This document shows positions 42,128 to 52,136 of a stretch of DNA of 64,000 nt, in pieces. Source of the stretch: Clostridium sporogenes (lineage in GTDB: Bacteria; Bacillota; Clostridia; Clostridiales; Clostridiaceae). The notes under the pieces were generated by a model. That model was not told the origin of the DNA. It did not search any database and saw only the letters and a list, made by a program, of their open reading frames with translations. The first letter of the stretch is position 1. Each line of letters begins with the position of its first letter. The stretch is taken from the NCBI RefSeq assembly GCF_001020205.1, contig NZ_CP011663.1:372001-436000 (forward strand), read 5' to 3'. The position numbers and the translations under genes are program-made.

Positions 42128-44806
42128 TTACTTTATAAAATTATTTTCAAAGTTTTTTATAGGTAATGGTTCAGAAATATAAAAACCTTGAATAAAATCG
42201 CAATCTAGTTCTTGAAGAATTTCTAGCTGATCAATTGTCTCAACACCTTCTGCAATAATATTTATATCTAAACTTTTAGACATAAGTATTATAGATTTTA
42301 CTATTTGTAAACTTTTATTATCTTTGTGAATATTTTTTATAATACTTTTATCTATCTTAATATTATCTATAGGTAATTTGGTAACGTAACTTAAGGATGA
42401 ATAACCAGTACCAAAATCATCTAGAGATATTTTTATTCCATGTTTTTTTAATGCTTCTAAAGTTCTAATACTTAAATCCACATCTTCCATAGCTTCATCC
42501 TCTGTTATTTCTAGACATAAGTAGTTAGGGGATAGTTTAGTAGTTTTAAGTATATTTAAAACATTATCCACAAAATTTTTATCCTTCATTTGTTTAAAAG
42601 ATATATTTGCAGATACATATAAGGGATTATTATTTTGGTTTTCCCATAAATGGCACTGAGAACAAGCTTTATTTAGTACCCAATTATCTATATTAGCTAT
42701 TTCACCAATATTTTTAGCTAATGGAATAAATTGATTAGGATTTATAATTTTATTATCAAATTTCCATCTAACTAAAGATTCTATTGCCACAATTTTAGAT
42801 GTTTTTAAGTGATAAATGGGTTGAAAATACACTAATAATTCATTTTTTTCTAAGGCTCGCCTTAATCTATTTTCTAGAATTAAATCATCTAGGGCTCTTT
42901 CATTCATACTTCTAGAATATACTTCATATTTATATCCACCATTTTTTTTAGCTGCATACATTGCAGCATCTGCATTTTTCATTAGTGTAGAAGTATCTTT
43001 ACCATCCTCTGGATAGACACTTATACCGATGCTAGCACCAATAAATAAATCATCTTCCTTATATTTTATTGGGTGATTTAAAGTAGTACATATTTTACCA
43101 GCTAATTTTTCAGCATCACTTATAGAATTTATAATTTGTACAATTATAAATTCATCTCCACCCAGTCTACCAATCTTATGATTAGGACCTATCAGCATTT
43201 TAAATCTAGCAGAAACTTTTTCTAAAACGTAATCCCCAACATCATGACCTAAAGTATCATTTATAGATTTAAAGTGATCTAAATCTATAAATAAAACAGC
43301 AAACTTTTTGTTCACATAGTTGTTTATAGTTTTATTTATAGTTTCTATAATTTTTTTTCTATTTGAAAGACCAGTAAGAGAATCATAATAAGCTAGTCCT
43401 AAAATCTTCTCTTTATCTTTTTTATTTTCAGTTATATCTGTTAAAAGTAGGGCAAAATAGTCTACCTCCATACTATAAACCACTGCAGAAAACCATTTTC
43501 TTAATTCTTCTATATAAATTTCTTCTAAAGTATCTTTTCCACCCATAGAAGAGATTTTTTTTATGGATTTTATTAAAATTGGATTTTCATTTAGGATAGA
43601 GGGAATAAATGAAGATATATTTTCTCCAATTATATTTTCTTTATCTGTATTCAATAATTCGCTAAAATAGTTGTTTATTTCTACTACTTTAAAATCTATA
43701 ATATCAGAATCTTTATTTTTTACTATTTTATTATAGGAGAAGTTAGTTATAACACTAGAAAAAAGATAGTTATATTTTTTTTGGTTTTCTATAATTTCCT
43801 CTTTTGATGTCTCTAACATATCAAACATATTGTTAAAGTTTTTATTTAAACTTGTTATTTCATCATTTCCTGCAGTATCTAAGCGTACAGATAAATCAGC
43901 AGTTTTAGATACATAATTTAAAGTTTTTTCTATAATATGAATTCTTTTAAGTACTAATTTATTTAGAATTTTTATAAGAAGTATACTCATAAAAATACCT
44001 AAAATAAACATAACAAATACAAAAAATTTGATATTCTCTTTTGCAGCAAAGTAAATATCTCTAGTTATATTTAGTTTTAACATAAAAGCATCATTATTAA
44101 ATATATCTTTTATTAAGCCATAGCTTTCAATCAAATTATTATTACCTTCAACTATATATATATTATTTTTTTTATATATAACATTATACAAATTTTTGTA
44201 ATCTATAATTTGAAAATTTGTATTATTACCATAAATTTTATTAATATTTTCTTTGGTCAAAAATTTAATAAATATCATGACACCATTAGGAGCTTTAGAA
44301 TTTAAACTATCTGTAACAGGTGAAGATGTTATCAAGAATAATGAATCATCAAGTTTTTTTAATCCTTTAATAGGAGTAGTATTTTTTATATCAGAAATAG
44401 CAATGGAAGAAATATAATCTATATTTTTTTTATCTAATCTTTTATTTTTATTATAATATTGCTGAAATACTATATTATTATTTTTATTTACAAATAATAT
44501 TAAATCAATATTAAAATTCTTAAAAATGCTACTTCCTTTTAAAATAGTTTCTATATAATTATTATTTTTATCATTTATAAATTTATAAGTATCATCCCAT
44601 ATAGCATAATCTTTATTTAAATCATAGGTATTTTCAATATCTTTATTTATTAATTTTAATAATTGCTCAGTTTTAGATACATTATATTTAAGTTCTATGT
44701 TATTAAACTTTTTTATTATATAAGTTTCTGAAAAAATACTAGTAATAATTATGGATACTAAAAAAATTAACAATATTATATTTAGGGACTTTTTATATAA
44801 TTTCAT
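42128..44806 (-). CDS. CHASE4-HAMP-PAS-GGDEF-EAL cyclic di-GMP protein
   Basis: 892 aa from the ATG at 44806 (a GTG at 44815 abuts the SD). Helix near 8-27; extracytoplasmic CHASE4-like domain with the hallmark DYAIWDDTYKF; helix near 262-285; HAMP; PAS-like segment about 340-465. GGDEF (about 470-630) has intact RLGGDEF. EAL (about 645-890) has ESLVRW in place of EALVRW, ITEDEAM, DDFGTGYSSL, EGVET and QGFYISEPLP, so phosphodiesterase activity is likely retained. A lone gene of opposite strand to its neighbours. Confidence 0.9.
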   Translation of the reverse strand: MKLYKKSLNIILLIFLVSIIITSIFSETYIIKKFNNIELKYNVSKTEQLLKLINKDIENTYDLNKDYAIWDDTYKFINDKNNNYIETILKGSSIFKNFNIDLILFVNKNNNIVFQQYYNKNKRLDKKNIDYISSIAISDIKNTTPIKGLKKLDDSLFLITSSPVTDSLNSKAPNGVMIFIKFLTKENINKIYGNNTNFQIIDYKNLYNVIYKKNNIYIVEGNNNLIESYGLIKDIFNNDAFMLKLNITRDIYFAAKENIKFFVFVMFILGIFMSILLIKILNKLVLKRIHIIEKTLNYVSKTADLSVRLDTAGNDEITSLNKNFNNMFDMLETSKEEIIENQKKYNYLFSSVITNFSYNKIVKNKDSDIIDFKVVEINNYFSELLNTDKENIIGENISSFIPSILNENPILIKSIKKISSMGGKDTLEEIYIEELRKWFSAVVYSMEVDYFALLLTDITENKKDKEKILGLAYYDSLTGLSNRKKIIETINKTINNYVNKKFAVLFIDLDHFKSINDTLGHDVGDYVLEKVSARFKMLIGPNHKIGRLGGDEFIIVQIINSISDAEKLAGKICTTLNHPIKYKEDDLFIGASIGISVYPEDGKDTSTLMKNADAAMYAAKKNGGYKYEVYSRSMNERALDDLILENRLRRALEKNELLVYFQPIYHLKTSKIVAIESLVRWKFDNKIINPNQFIPLAKNIGEIANIDNWVLNKACSQCHLWENQNNNPLYVSANISFKQMKDKNFVDNVLNILKTTKLSPNYLCLEITEDEAMEDVDLSIRTLEALKKHGIKISLDDFGTGYSSLSYVTKLPIDNIKIDKSIIKNIHKDNKSLQIVKSIILMSKSLDINIIAEGVETIDQLEILQELDCDFIQGFYISEPLPIKNFENNFIK

Positions 44807-45317
44807 TATGATCACTACCTCTATATAATTAAATAATGTTATAGGAATTATTAAAAAATAATATATATTTATTATAATATATATTAACTTATAATAGATA
44901 CATATATATTACAATAGATAAGATTTAAATATAAAAAATACAAAGTTTCTATTAATATAATTTTATAGTGAACTTTGCATCTTTTATCTTATTGTTTATT
45001 AAAATTATTTTTACCCTATTATATTTCTACATAACCACTTCAAAATTTTCAAATAGAGTTAAAGTTTAATTTTAATTTGAGAATTTTATTTATTTTTACC
45101 CTTATAAAAGTTGAGGGAAAATAGAATTATTCATAAGAAAACATACATATGAATATATAAAGTAATATAATTTAATATCTTAAAATAATACATCTAAATT
45201 TTATATTTAATATATTGTATAGTTTAGTATTTTCCAATACTATAAATAAAAATTCTATATAAAATTTGTTAAACCAATTTTAAGACATAAATATAATTAA
45301 TTTTTATGAGGGATTAT
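44807..45317. other. AT-rich intergenic region between GGDEF-EAL and MATE genes
   Basis: About 510 bp shared by two divergent genes. A weak hairpin (CAAAGTT with AACTTTG near 44940-44978) is the only structure noted. No open frame with an SD. Confidence 0.4.
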
Positions 45318-46658
45318 ATGGACAGAAAATATCCAATGAAAGAAATTCTAGATACATCCATTCCAATTATAGCAGAAATGACATTATATAATCTAATGAT
45401 AGTATTTGATATGATGATGATAGGAAATTATGGCGGTAATAAATGTTTAACCGCAGTAGGATTAAGCAATGGAGTTATTTTTACTCTTTGCGATGTGTTT
45501 ATTTCCGTAGGTCTTGCAGTTTCTCTAACGTCACTAATAGCTAGAAGCATAGGAAGTAGATATTATAAAAGTGCACAGCAGTATTCTATATGTGGCTTAT
45601 TTTTAGGTATTATAATTTCCTTTCTTATAAGTTATTTTATGTTTCATAAAAGTGAAAAAATCTTATATATGGCAGGTGCCAGGGGGGATATACTTAAAAT
45701 AGCTAATATTTTTAATAAGACAATGGCTATTTCAATTTTTTTTAAGATGAATACAGAGATTATAAATTCTATATTAAGAGGTTACAAAAATACAAAGATA
45801 CCTTTTTTTACAGCAGTAATAATAAGTAGCTGTAAAATTTTATTAGATTTTATTTTTATATTTTGTATAGGGAAAAAAGGTTTAGGTGTATTTGGAGCAG
45901 CATTGGCCTCTATATTATCTCAAATAATAGGTTTTATATTTTCATTTATATACATGTTAGATAAATTAAAATCTCATGGCAATATAAATTTGTTTAAATT
46001 GCTTAAAATAGATAAGATAAAGGACATTTTAAATATGTATATACCAGCATCTTTAGAAGAAGCTACATTTAGTATAAGTAGATTATTGTGTGCTTTTATG
46101 ATAATAAAAATTGGGAGCATTTCCTTTTCTGCTAATGAAATAGCAAATACCATAGAAACAGTTTCTATAATACCTAGTGAAGCCTTAGGGGTTTCTGCTA
46201 CTACCTTGGTTGGAATAAAAATAGGAGAAAAAAATTATAAAGACGCAAAAAAATATAGTAATAGGTCTCTTTTTTTTGCCCTTAGTATATCTCTAATATT
46301 TTCTTTAATATTTATTTTTATGCCTAATTTGTTAGTAGGATTTTTTGTAGGTAATAAAGAAAGGAAAGTTATAAAATTAGCAACTTTATGTTTATTAGTT
46401 GGAGCTATAGAACAACCATTTATAGCAGCATCTACCGTTGTTGAAGGCGTATTAAAAGGAATAGGAGATGCTAAAACTCCATTTATTATAACTGTAATTT
46501 CTAGTTGGTGTATAAGAGTACCCTTGTTTTATTATTATATATATAAATTAAAATATTCTGTAGTATATGTTTGGTGGATAACAGCTTTCCAGTGGTTTAT
46601 AGATTTTCTACTTATGAAAATAATTTTGAATAAAAAATTTAAGCAATACCAATCATGA
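45318..46658 (+). CDS. MATE-family efflux transporter
   Basis: 446 aa, twelve predicted helices in two bundles. The start DTSIPIIAEMTLYNLMIVFD and the later LPIIPS-like repeat (SIIPSEALGVSATTLVG, about 280-296) are typical of NorM/DinF-type Na+ or H+ coupled drug exporters. The ATG at 45318 has GAGGG five bases upstream, so the in-frame ATG at 45306 is rejected. Confidence 0.88.
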   Translation: MDRKYPMKEILDTSIPIIAEMTLYNLMIVFDMMMIGNYGGNKCLTAVGLSNGVIFTLCDVFISVGLAVSLTSLIARSIGSRYYKSAQQYSICGLFLGIIISFLISYFMFHKSEKILYMAGARGDILKIANIFNKTMAISIFFKMNTEIINSILRGYKNTKIPFFTAVIISSCKILLDFIFIFCIGKKGLGVFGAALASILSQIIGFIFSFIYMLDKLKSHGNINLFKLLKIDKIKDILNMYIPASLEEATFSISRLLCAFMIIKIGSISFSANEIANTIETVSIIPSEALGVSATTLVGIKIGEKNYKDAKKYSNRSLFFALSISLIFSLIFIFMPNLLVGFFVGNKERKVIKLATLCLLVGAIEQPFIAASTVVEGVLKGIGDAKTPFIITVISSWCIRVPLFYYYIYKLKYSVVYVWWITAFQWFIDFLLMKIILNKKFKQYQS

Positions 46659-46682
46659 TTTTTGAGAAAAGTAAATTAAATA

Positions 46683-46722
46683 AAGTTGCCTCAAAATAAA
46701 ATAAATTTCTGAATTTATAGAA
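46683..46722 (+). repeat. Degenerate half of a dispersed hairpin
   Basis: AAAGTTGCCTCAAAATAAAA resembles the left arm and loop of the other hairpins, but the right arm is lost, so it can no longer form a good terminator. Confidence 0.4.
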
Positions 46723-46795
46723 TATACTTGAAATTATAAGGGATTATTATATAATAAAATCTAAAGCAAAAAATTTTATAAGGAGGCTATTACAT

Positions 46796-47362
46796 ATGTT
46801 TAGTAGAGAAAAAGCAGAAGAACTATTATTAAATAACTTAAAATCAGAACACTTGATAAAGCACTCCTATGCTGTAGAGGCAGTAATGAGAGGGCTAGCA
46901 AAAAAGTTAGATCCAGAAAATATAGATAAATGGGGTATAACAGGACTTCTACATGATTTAGATGCGGATATAGTAGATTATGTACAAAATCCTCATCTTC
47001 ATGGGCCAAAAACTGTTGAAATACTTAAAGCTGAAGGTTTTGGAGATGAAGACATGTATAATGCTATATGTGCTCATAATCAAGAATCAGGAACAGAAAT
47101 AAAATCAAAAATGGATCAGTCTATATATGCAGCAGATCCTATAACAGGATTTATAACAGCCATAACATTGGTGTACCCAGATAAAAAAATTTCTAGCGTG
47201 AAGGTTAAATCCATAACAAAAAGAATGAAAGAAAAAAGATTTGCCGCAGGAGCAAATAGAGAAGCTATGAAATCTATAGAGAAGCTTGGAATAGAATTTT
47301 CAGAGTTCGCAGAGTTAGCCCTTAAGTCTATGGAAGAAATTTCAGAAGTACTTGGATTATAA
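46796..47362 (+). CDS. HD domain hydrolase
   Basis: 188-aa soluble protein. H24 (KHSYAVEAVM), LLHDLDAD near 52-59 and CAHNQ near 92-96 form an HD metal site; the N-terminus REKAEELLLNN is usual in the small HDIG group. AGGAGG precedes the ATG. It is probably a phosphohydrolase on a nucleotide-type substrate; the target is not known. Confidence 0.82.
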   Translation: MFSREKAEELLLNNLKSEHLIKHSYAVEAVMRGLAKKLDPENIDKWGITGLLHDLDADIVDYVQNPHLHGPKTVEILKAEGFGDEDMYNAICAHNQESGTEIKSKMDQSIYAADPITGFITAITLVYPDKKISSVKVKSITKRMKEKRFAAGANREAMKSIEKLGIEFSEFAELALKSMEEISEVLGL

Positions 47363-47430
47363 GATTTGTAATAAATATTTAATTGAACTTAAATGTAATA
47401 AAAACTTTATTAATTTAATATATATAAATT

Positions 47431-47473
47431 AACACCTATAAGTTATGGGGAATAACATAAACTTATAGGTGTT
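47431..47473. terminator. Bidirectional terminator between convergent genes
   Basis: AACACCTATAAGTT and AACTTATAGGTGTT form a perfect 14-bp stem. Confidence 0.75.
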
Positions 47474-47478
47474 ACATT

Positions 47479-48801
47479 TTAACTATATTTTCTTAAATAT
47501 TTATCTTTGTTTTTAATTATTTTATTAAGAGCCATAACTAGAAAGTCTATTTCGTAAATGTCATTATACATACCAAAGCTTAACCTAACCATGCCTGGTC
47601 TTTCAGACATAGGTTTATCTGCATACGAGCCTATTTCTTCTTTTGGAATGTTTAATATTTTTTGAACATAGGGTTGAGCACAAAAACAGCCATTTCTTAC
47701 AGCTATACCAAACTCTTTAGAAAGTATTTCTGCGGTTATGCTATGGTGGATACCGTTTATATTAAAAGGTACTATAGCAACTCTAGGGCAACTTATATCT
47801 GTGCATGAGTAAATTTTAATATCTGGTATTTGTGCAATATTTTTAAAAGCATATTTGAAAATATTTTGTTCATAAATTTCAATATTTTTCATTCCAATGC
47901 TTGTTATGGTATTTATAGCTGCAACAAGAGCTACAACACCCATAACATTTGGAGTACCTGCTTCATCCTTTTCAGGAGGATCTGTCCATAGAACATAGTC
48001 TTTAGTTACTACATTTACAGTACCGCCACCTTTATAGTCTGGAGCACCTTCTTCAAAAGTTTCTTTAGGTCCTATTAAAACACCTATACCAAAAGGTGCA
48101 TACATTTTATGAGCAGAAAAAGTTAAATAATCAATGTGTTCCAAACTATCATAGGGTTTCATACTAATTTTACAATGGGGTACAAGCTGTGCTCCATCTA
48201 CCAAAATTTTGCTTCCATATCCATGAACTAATTTTGCTATATCATAAATAGGATTTATATATCCTGTTACATTAGATGCACCAGTAATAGTAACTAATTT
48301 AACTTTATCACCATATTTTATTAGTTTGTTTTTTAAATCTTCCATTACCAATCTTCCAAACTCATCTACCTCTATATAATCTATCTTATATTTATTTCTC
48401 CAAGGTAAGTCATTAGAATGATGTTCCATAGAAGTAGTTAAAATTATAGAATCATCATCATAGGAACAAAGTCTATAAGAAAGCTTATTAATAGCTTCTG
48501 TAGTATTTTTTACATATATAACAGTATCTTTGTCTAAATCAGCTTCCACAAATTTCCCAACAGTTTCTCTAGAATCTTCATATATTTTAGAAGATAATTG
48601 AGATTTATATCCAGTACCTCTGTGAATGGAGGAATACCATGGAGAAAAATTTACAATGGAATTTATTACAGAAACTAAAGGTGGTGTAGTAGCTGCATTA
48701 TCAAAATTTATACAAGAAGATAGTTGTCCATTATATAGAGGTATTTTAGTGTCACTACCAACAACTAAATATTTATAAGGAGATCTTTTGTTAAAATACA
48801 T
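47479..48801 (-). CDS. Class V aminotransferase / cysteine desulfurase-like enzyme
   Basis: 440-aa PLP enzyme. NFDNAATTPP near 32-41, TTSMEHHSNDLPW, the lysine region LTFSAHKMYAPFGIG (PLP Schiff base) and RNGCFCAQPY near the C-terminus (catalytic cysteine region) give a SufS/CsdA-like layout. The N-terminal 30 residues are longer than usual. No suf or isc partner is adjacent, so it may be a dedicated desulfurase or a selenocysteine lyase-like enzyme. Confidence 0.82.
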   Translation of the reverse strand: MYFNKRSPYKYLVVGSDTKIPLYNGQLSSCINFDNAATTPPLVSVINSIVNFSPWYSSIHRGTGYKSQLSSKIYEDSRETVGKFVEADLDKDTVIYVKNTTEAINKLSYRLCSYDDDSIILTTSMEHHSNDLPWRNKYKIDYIEVDEFGRLVMEDLKNKLIKYGDKVKLVTITGASNVTGYINPIYDIAKLVHGYGSKILVDGAQLVPHCKISMKPYDSLEHIDYLTFSAHKMYAPFGIGVLIGPKETFEEGAPDYKGGGTVNVVTKDYVLWTDPPEKDEAGTPNVMGVVALVAAINTITSIGMKNIEIYEQNIFKYAFKNIAQIPDIKIYSCTDISCPRVAIVPFNINGIHHSITAEILSKEFGIAVRNGCFCAQPYVQKILNIPKEEIGSYADKPMSERPGMVRLSFGMYNDIYEIDFLVMALNKIIKNKDKYLRKYS

Positions 48802-49120
48802 ATAATCACCTCTATTCCCCTACTATATAATATTGAAGATTTAAAAAAAGGTAACTTAATTTTAAAAATATTATAGTATTATTTAAGAAAATTACGACTT
48901 AACAGTCTTTAAAGGTTAAAAATTAAAACAGGAAATACTTTTAGTCAATAGATAGCTATAAAAATAGAGTTTATAATAAGTAAATACTTATTATAATTAT
49001 AAAATAATAATATTTAACTTTTAACTATAAAAAATATAAAATAATAAAGGAAAAGAAAAGTAATAATATTAGTTTATATTTAAAAGTAAAAATCAGAAGA
49101 TAAAATAGGAGATGGAAAAA

Positions 49121-50131
49121 ATGAAAAAACTAAAAATTATATTACCAGGGATTTTGTTATCATTCTTTATAGCTCTATTAGCAACTTGGCTTGGAAACTT
49201 AATGCCGGTAATAGGGGGAGCAGTCTTTGGCATAATAATAGGTATAATAATAAATAATATTGTAGGTAAACCTAAAAATACTATAGAAGGAGTGGGATTC
49301 ACATCAAAAAAAGTATTACAATGGGCTATTATAGTTTTAGGGGCAGGATTAAGTCTATCACAGGTTAGGAAAACAGGGTTAGAATCTTTAGAAGTTACTA
49401 TATTTACAATAGCAACAGCCTTTATAACTGCCTATGTAGTGGGTAAGTTTTTTAAGATACCAGACAAACTAAAAACTTTAATAGGAGTAGGTACAGCTAT
49501 ATGTGGAGGTTCTGCTATTGCAGCTATATCTCCTATAATAGAAGCAGATGAAGTGGAGATAGCTTACTCTATATCCACTATATTTTTGTTTAACATAATA
49601 GCTGTTTTAATATTTCCACCCTTAGGCCATCTATTAGGATTTTCAGATAAAGCCTTTGGATTATGGGCAGGAACAGCTATAAATGATACCTCCTCTGTAG
49701 TAGCTGCAGGATATGCTTTTAGCAATAAAGCAGGAGAATATGCCACCATAGTTAAATTAACAAGAGCTACTCTAATAATACCAATATCATTAATATTTTC
49801 ATTTATAACAGCCTATAAAAAGAAAAAAGAAGCTGAAATGGGAACGGCAGAAGTAAATTATTCCTTTAAAAAAATATTCCCATGGTTTATATTATGGTTT
49901 TTGGTAGCATCCCTATTAAATACTATGGGATTATTTAAAGGAAATACAATTAATTATATAAATGAGCTAGGAAAATTTTTAATAGTAATGGCACTATCAG
50001 CCATAGGGTTAAGTTCAAACTTTAAAGAAATGACTAAAGCGGGATTTAAACCAATACTTTTAGGTGTTATAGTATGGTTTAATGTAGCAGTAGTAAGTAT
50101 AATAATACAATTTATAACAGGACAAATATAA
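49121..50131 (+). CDS. YeiH-family putative sulfate exporter (UPF0324)
   Basis: 336-aa membrane protein with about ten helices. VLGAGLSLSQVRKTG, GVGTAICGGSAIAAISPIIE and WAGTAINDTSSVVAAGYAFS are the conserved stretches. The ATG at 49121 has AGGAG nine bases upstream; the one at 49112 touches the SD. The sulfate role is only a database-style label; transport of sulfonates or related anions is possible. Confidence 0.88.
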   Translation: MKKLKIILPGILLSFFIALLATWLGNLMPVIGGAVFGIIIGIIINNIVGKPKNTIEGVGFTSKKVLQWAIIVLGAGLSLSQVRKTGLESLEVTIFTIATAFITAYVVGKFFKIPDKLKTLIGVGTAICGGSAIAAISPIIEADEVEIAYSISTIFLFNIIAVLIFPPLGHLLGFSDKAFGLWAGTAINDTSSVVAAGYAFSNKAGEYATIVKLTRATLIIPISLIFSFITAYKKKKEAEMGTAEVNYSFKKIFPWFILWFLVASLLNTMGLFKGNTINYINELGKFLIVMALSAIGLSSNFKEMTKAGFKPILLGVIVWFNVAVVSIIIQFITGQI

Positions 50132-50133
50132 TT

Positions 50134-50304
50134 TTAGAAGTTAATTTATTTAATTCAATTATTAGTGGTATTTTAAATATAGTATTAGATATTTTATTAA
50201 TTCTAAAGTTAGGATATGATGGGGCTGCTATAGCAACTGTTATTACATTTATTATTTCTTCTTTAATTTCTAATATATATTTAAATAAGTATTTAAATAA
50301 TTAA
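50134..50304 (+). pseudogene. 3' remnant of a polysaccharide flippase gene
   Basis: A start-less frame directly after the YeiH stop reads LEVNLFNSIISGILNIVLDI and continues with LGYDGAAIATVITFIISSLI before a stop. This matches the typical late helices of Wzx/MATE-like polysaccharide exporters. Only about 57 codons remain with no SD or start codon, so it is the tail of a deleted gene. A terminator follows. Confidence 0.7.
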
Positions 50305-50309
50305 TTTAT

Positions 50310-50360
50310 AAAATAAACTCAAAAAGACCTACTTAGTAAAGGGCTTTTTGAGTTTATTTT
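50310..50360. terminator. Bidirectional terminator
   Basis: AAAATAAACTCAAAAAG pairs exactly with CTTTTTGAGTTTATTTT (17 bp). Shared by the flippase remnant or YeiH gene and the minus-strand gene at 50383. Confidence 0.8.
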
Positions 50361-50382
50361 ATTGTTTTTATAGGAACTAAAA

Positions 50383-50661
50383 TTATTTTTCAGGGGTTAA
50401 CATTATTCTTTGACAAGGAGCACGATGGTAGGTTGATAATAATGCAATATATTTTTTGTCTTCTAATAATACTATAGGTCTCCCAGCTGACAGTCCAACA
50501 TAAGAGCATTCTTTACCTTCATTTTTGAAATGTTCTATTAAATTTGCAACAATATCATCATTATTAAAACACCATTCATCTAATTCTATAAGAATATAGT
50601 CCTCTGGTAAAATATTTAATGCTTGTTTGAAACCTTCTAAAAATTCATTTTCTTTTTTCAT
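50383..50661 (-). CDS. Hypothetical small protein
   Basis: 92 aa, not recognised. Acidic N-terminal half (FLEGFKQALNILPEDYILIE) and a more conserved-looking C-terminal half with CSYVGLSAGRPIVLLEDKKY and YHRAPCQRIML. Three cysteines, no signal or helix for a membrane. GGGAGTG lies seven bases before the ATG, supporting real translation. Confidence 0.6.
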   Translation of the reverse strand: MKKENEFLEGFKQALNILPEDYILIELDEWCFNNDDIVANLIEHFKNEGKECSYVGLSAGRPIVLLEDKKYIALLSTYHRAPCQRIMLTPEK

Positions 50662-50730
50662 AAAAACACTCCCTAATAAATTATTTTTATAATATAAATT
50701 TATTTAATTTAAAAAGTATTTCACACAATA

Positions 50731-50745
50731 GAGAAATAATTTCTC
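50731..50745. promoter_or_regulatory. Palindrome upstream of the 92-aa gene
   Basis: GAGAAAT-A-ATTTCTC is a perfect 15-bp palindrome about 70 bp before the minus-strand ATG. It may be an operator. Confidence 0.3.
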
Positions 50746-51095
50746 CAAAATATCTATAATAATTACTATTCTTATTAAAAACTCTTTTTGTAATTGGATG
50801 TGTTTAGTATAGTTTATCATATAAGTATTGTAAAATAATGTATTGCATTATAATGATATAAAAAGTTGAAATTATTTGAAATTAATAAATGATATTGATT
50901 ATTCAGCTAATTGGTGATAAATGCTTGTTGGGAGTTAATATAACAATTTTTAAAGGTTGTTATAATAATTTTTTATATATGTACAATGTATAAACATCTT
51001 AAAAAGAAAAATATAATTGTGTATTTTACGTAACAGAGTGGAGTAAAATCTTCCTTTTGTATTGCTTTTGTCCCATAGAAAATTATTTTTAAAGA

Positions 51096-51335
51096 GTTAT
51101 TCTAACTTCCTGTGGTTTAAAAAATGGGGATATGTGGTGTAAAAGGCATTTGAACAAGATTAGAGATTCTTAGTTGTTTTTGCAAAATATATGTATGTTC
51201 CAAATTATTGTCTGAGCGTTCAGCGAGTTATAATTTGGAACTATATATTTTAAGAAAAAACAAGTTAGAATCTCTTATTGAAGTGAGTTGCCTTTCTAAC
51301 CACATATCCCTTTTTTAAACCATGGGTAGTATAAC
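51096..51335. mobile_element. 240-bp long inverted repeat, MITE-like
   Basis: Two arms of about 100 bp are imperfect reverse complements. Outer parts share TGGTTTAAAAAA, GGGATATGTGG and AAAGGCA; middle parts share AGAGATTCT; inner parts AAAATATAT and GTTCCAAATTAT. The centre (about 51211-51231) holds CTGA-GCGT-TCAG. There is no coding frame. A solo arm lies at 55961. The element could fold into a long RNA hairpin. It lies in the gap before the PAP2-VanRS-like operon. Confidence 0.75.
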
Positions 51336-51461
51336 TTCCTTTTAAGTCGTAATTTCCTTATATTAAGAAAGTATTAAGGATTAAGAAAAGTTTTTATTAA
51401 GATATTTTAAGTACAATTATTATATAAGATAAAAATGAAAAAGGTTATGGGGGAAGTTAAA

Positions 51462-52136
51462 TTGATACACAAAATTAAAAAAAATATTGTACCATTAATT
51501 TTAATGTTAACAATACCAATAGTAAATGTTTTTTATGGTATTTTAAATAACTCAAATAGGGGAGTATATACTTTAGTTACGGAATTTGATAAATCGGTGC
51601 CTTTTTTAGCTGTATTTTCTATTCCTTATATGGTTTGGTATCCCTTTATAATTATATGTTTGATATATATGTGTTTCAAAAATAGAGAATTATATTATAA
51701 ATCTTTGTCTAGCATAGTAATAAGTTTAATTATAAGTTATATTATATTCTTTTTTTTTCAAACCACAGTACCAAGACCAGAAGTAATAGGTAATGATACC
51801 TTTAGTGGTATTGTTAAATTTATATATAGTACAGATAATCCTTATAATTGTTTTCCAAGTATTCATGTTATAACTACTTATATTGTTATGAGATATATGT
51901 TAAACAATGAAGTAAAAAATAATAGAATAATTAATATTATTGTTACAATATTGGGGATACTTATTATATTATCTACTGAATTTATAAAACAACATGTTTT
52001 ATTAGATATAATATTTGCTATAATCTTAGGTGAAGGAATTTATAATATGATAAATTATTATGGTTTGGAGATGATTAAGAAATGTCAGCAGAAAAAATAC
52101 TTATTGTTGATGATGAAAAAGAAATCAGAGATTTAA
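51462..52136 (+). CDS. PAP2-like membrane phosphatase, variant motifs
   Basis: About 224 aa, six helices. TVPRP (motif 1), PSIHV (motif 2) and STEFIKQHVLLDI (motif 3) match PAP2, but motif 1 lacks the lysine and motif 3 has Thr for Arg, as in PAP2 transferase-like members. TTG 51462 is chosen because GGGGGA is seven bases upstream; the ATGs at 51435 and 51447 lack a proper SD. The 3' end overlaps the response regulator gene by 55 nt, so it is tied to that two-component system and could be its effector or sensor aid. Confidence 0.75.
   Translation: MIHKIKKNIVPLILMLTIPIVNVFYGILNNSNRGVYTLVTEFDKSVPFLAVFSIPYMVWYPFIIICLIYMCFKNRELYYKSLSSIVISLIISYIIFFFFQTTVPRPEVIGNDTFSGIVKFIYSTDNPYNCFPSIHVITTYIVMRYMLNNEVKNNRIINIIVTILGILIILSTEFIKQHVLLDIIFAIILGEGIYNMINYYGLEMIKKCQQKKYLLLMMKKKSEI

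Noticed and set aside
51103..51340. Nine-base TAACTTCCT direct repeat as a target-site duplication
   Set aside because: The arm similarity extends beyond it on both sides, so the repeat probably lies inside the element.
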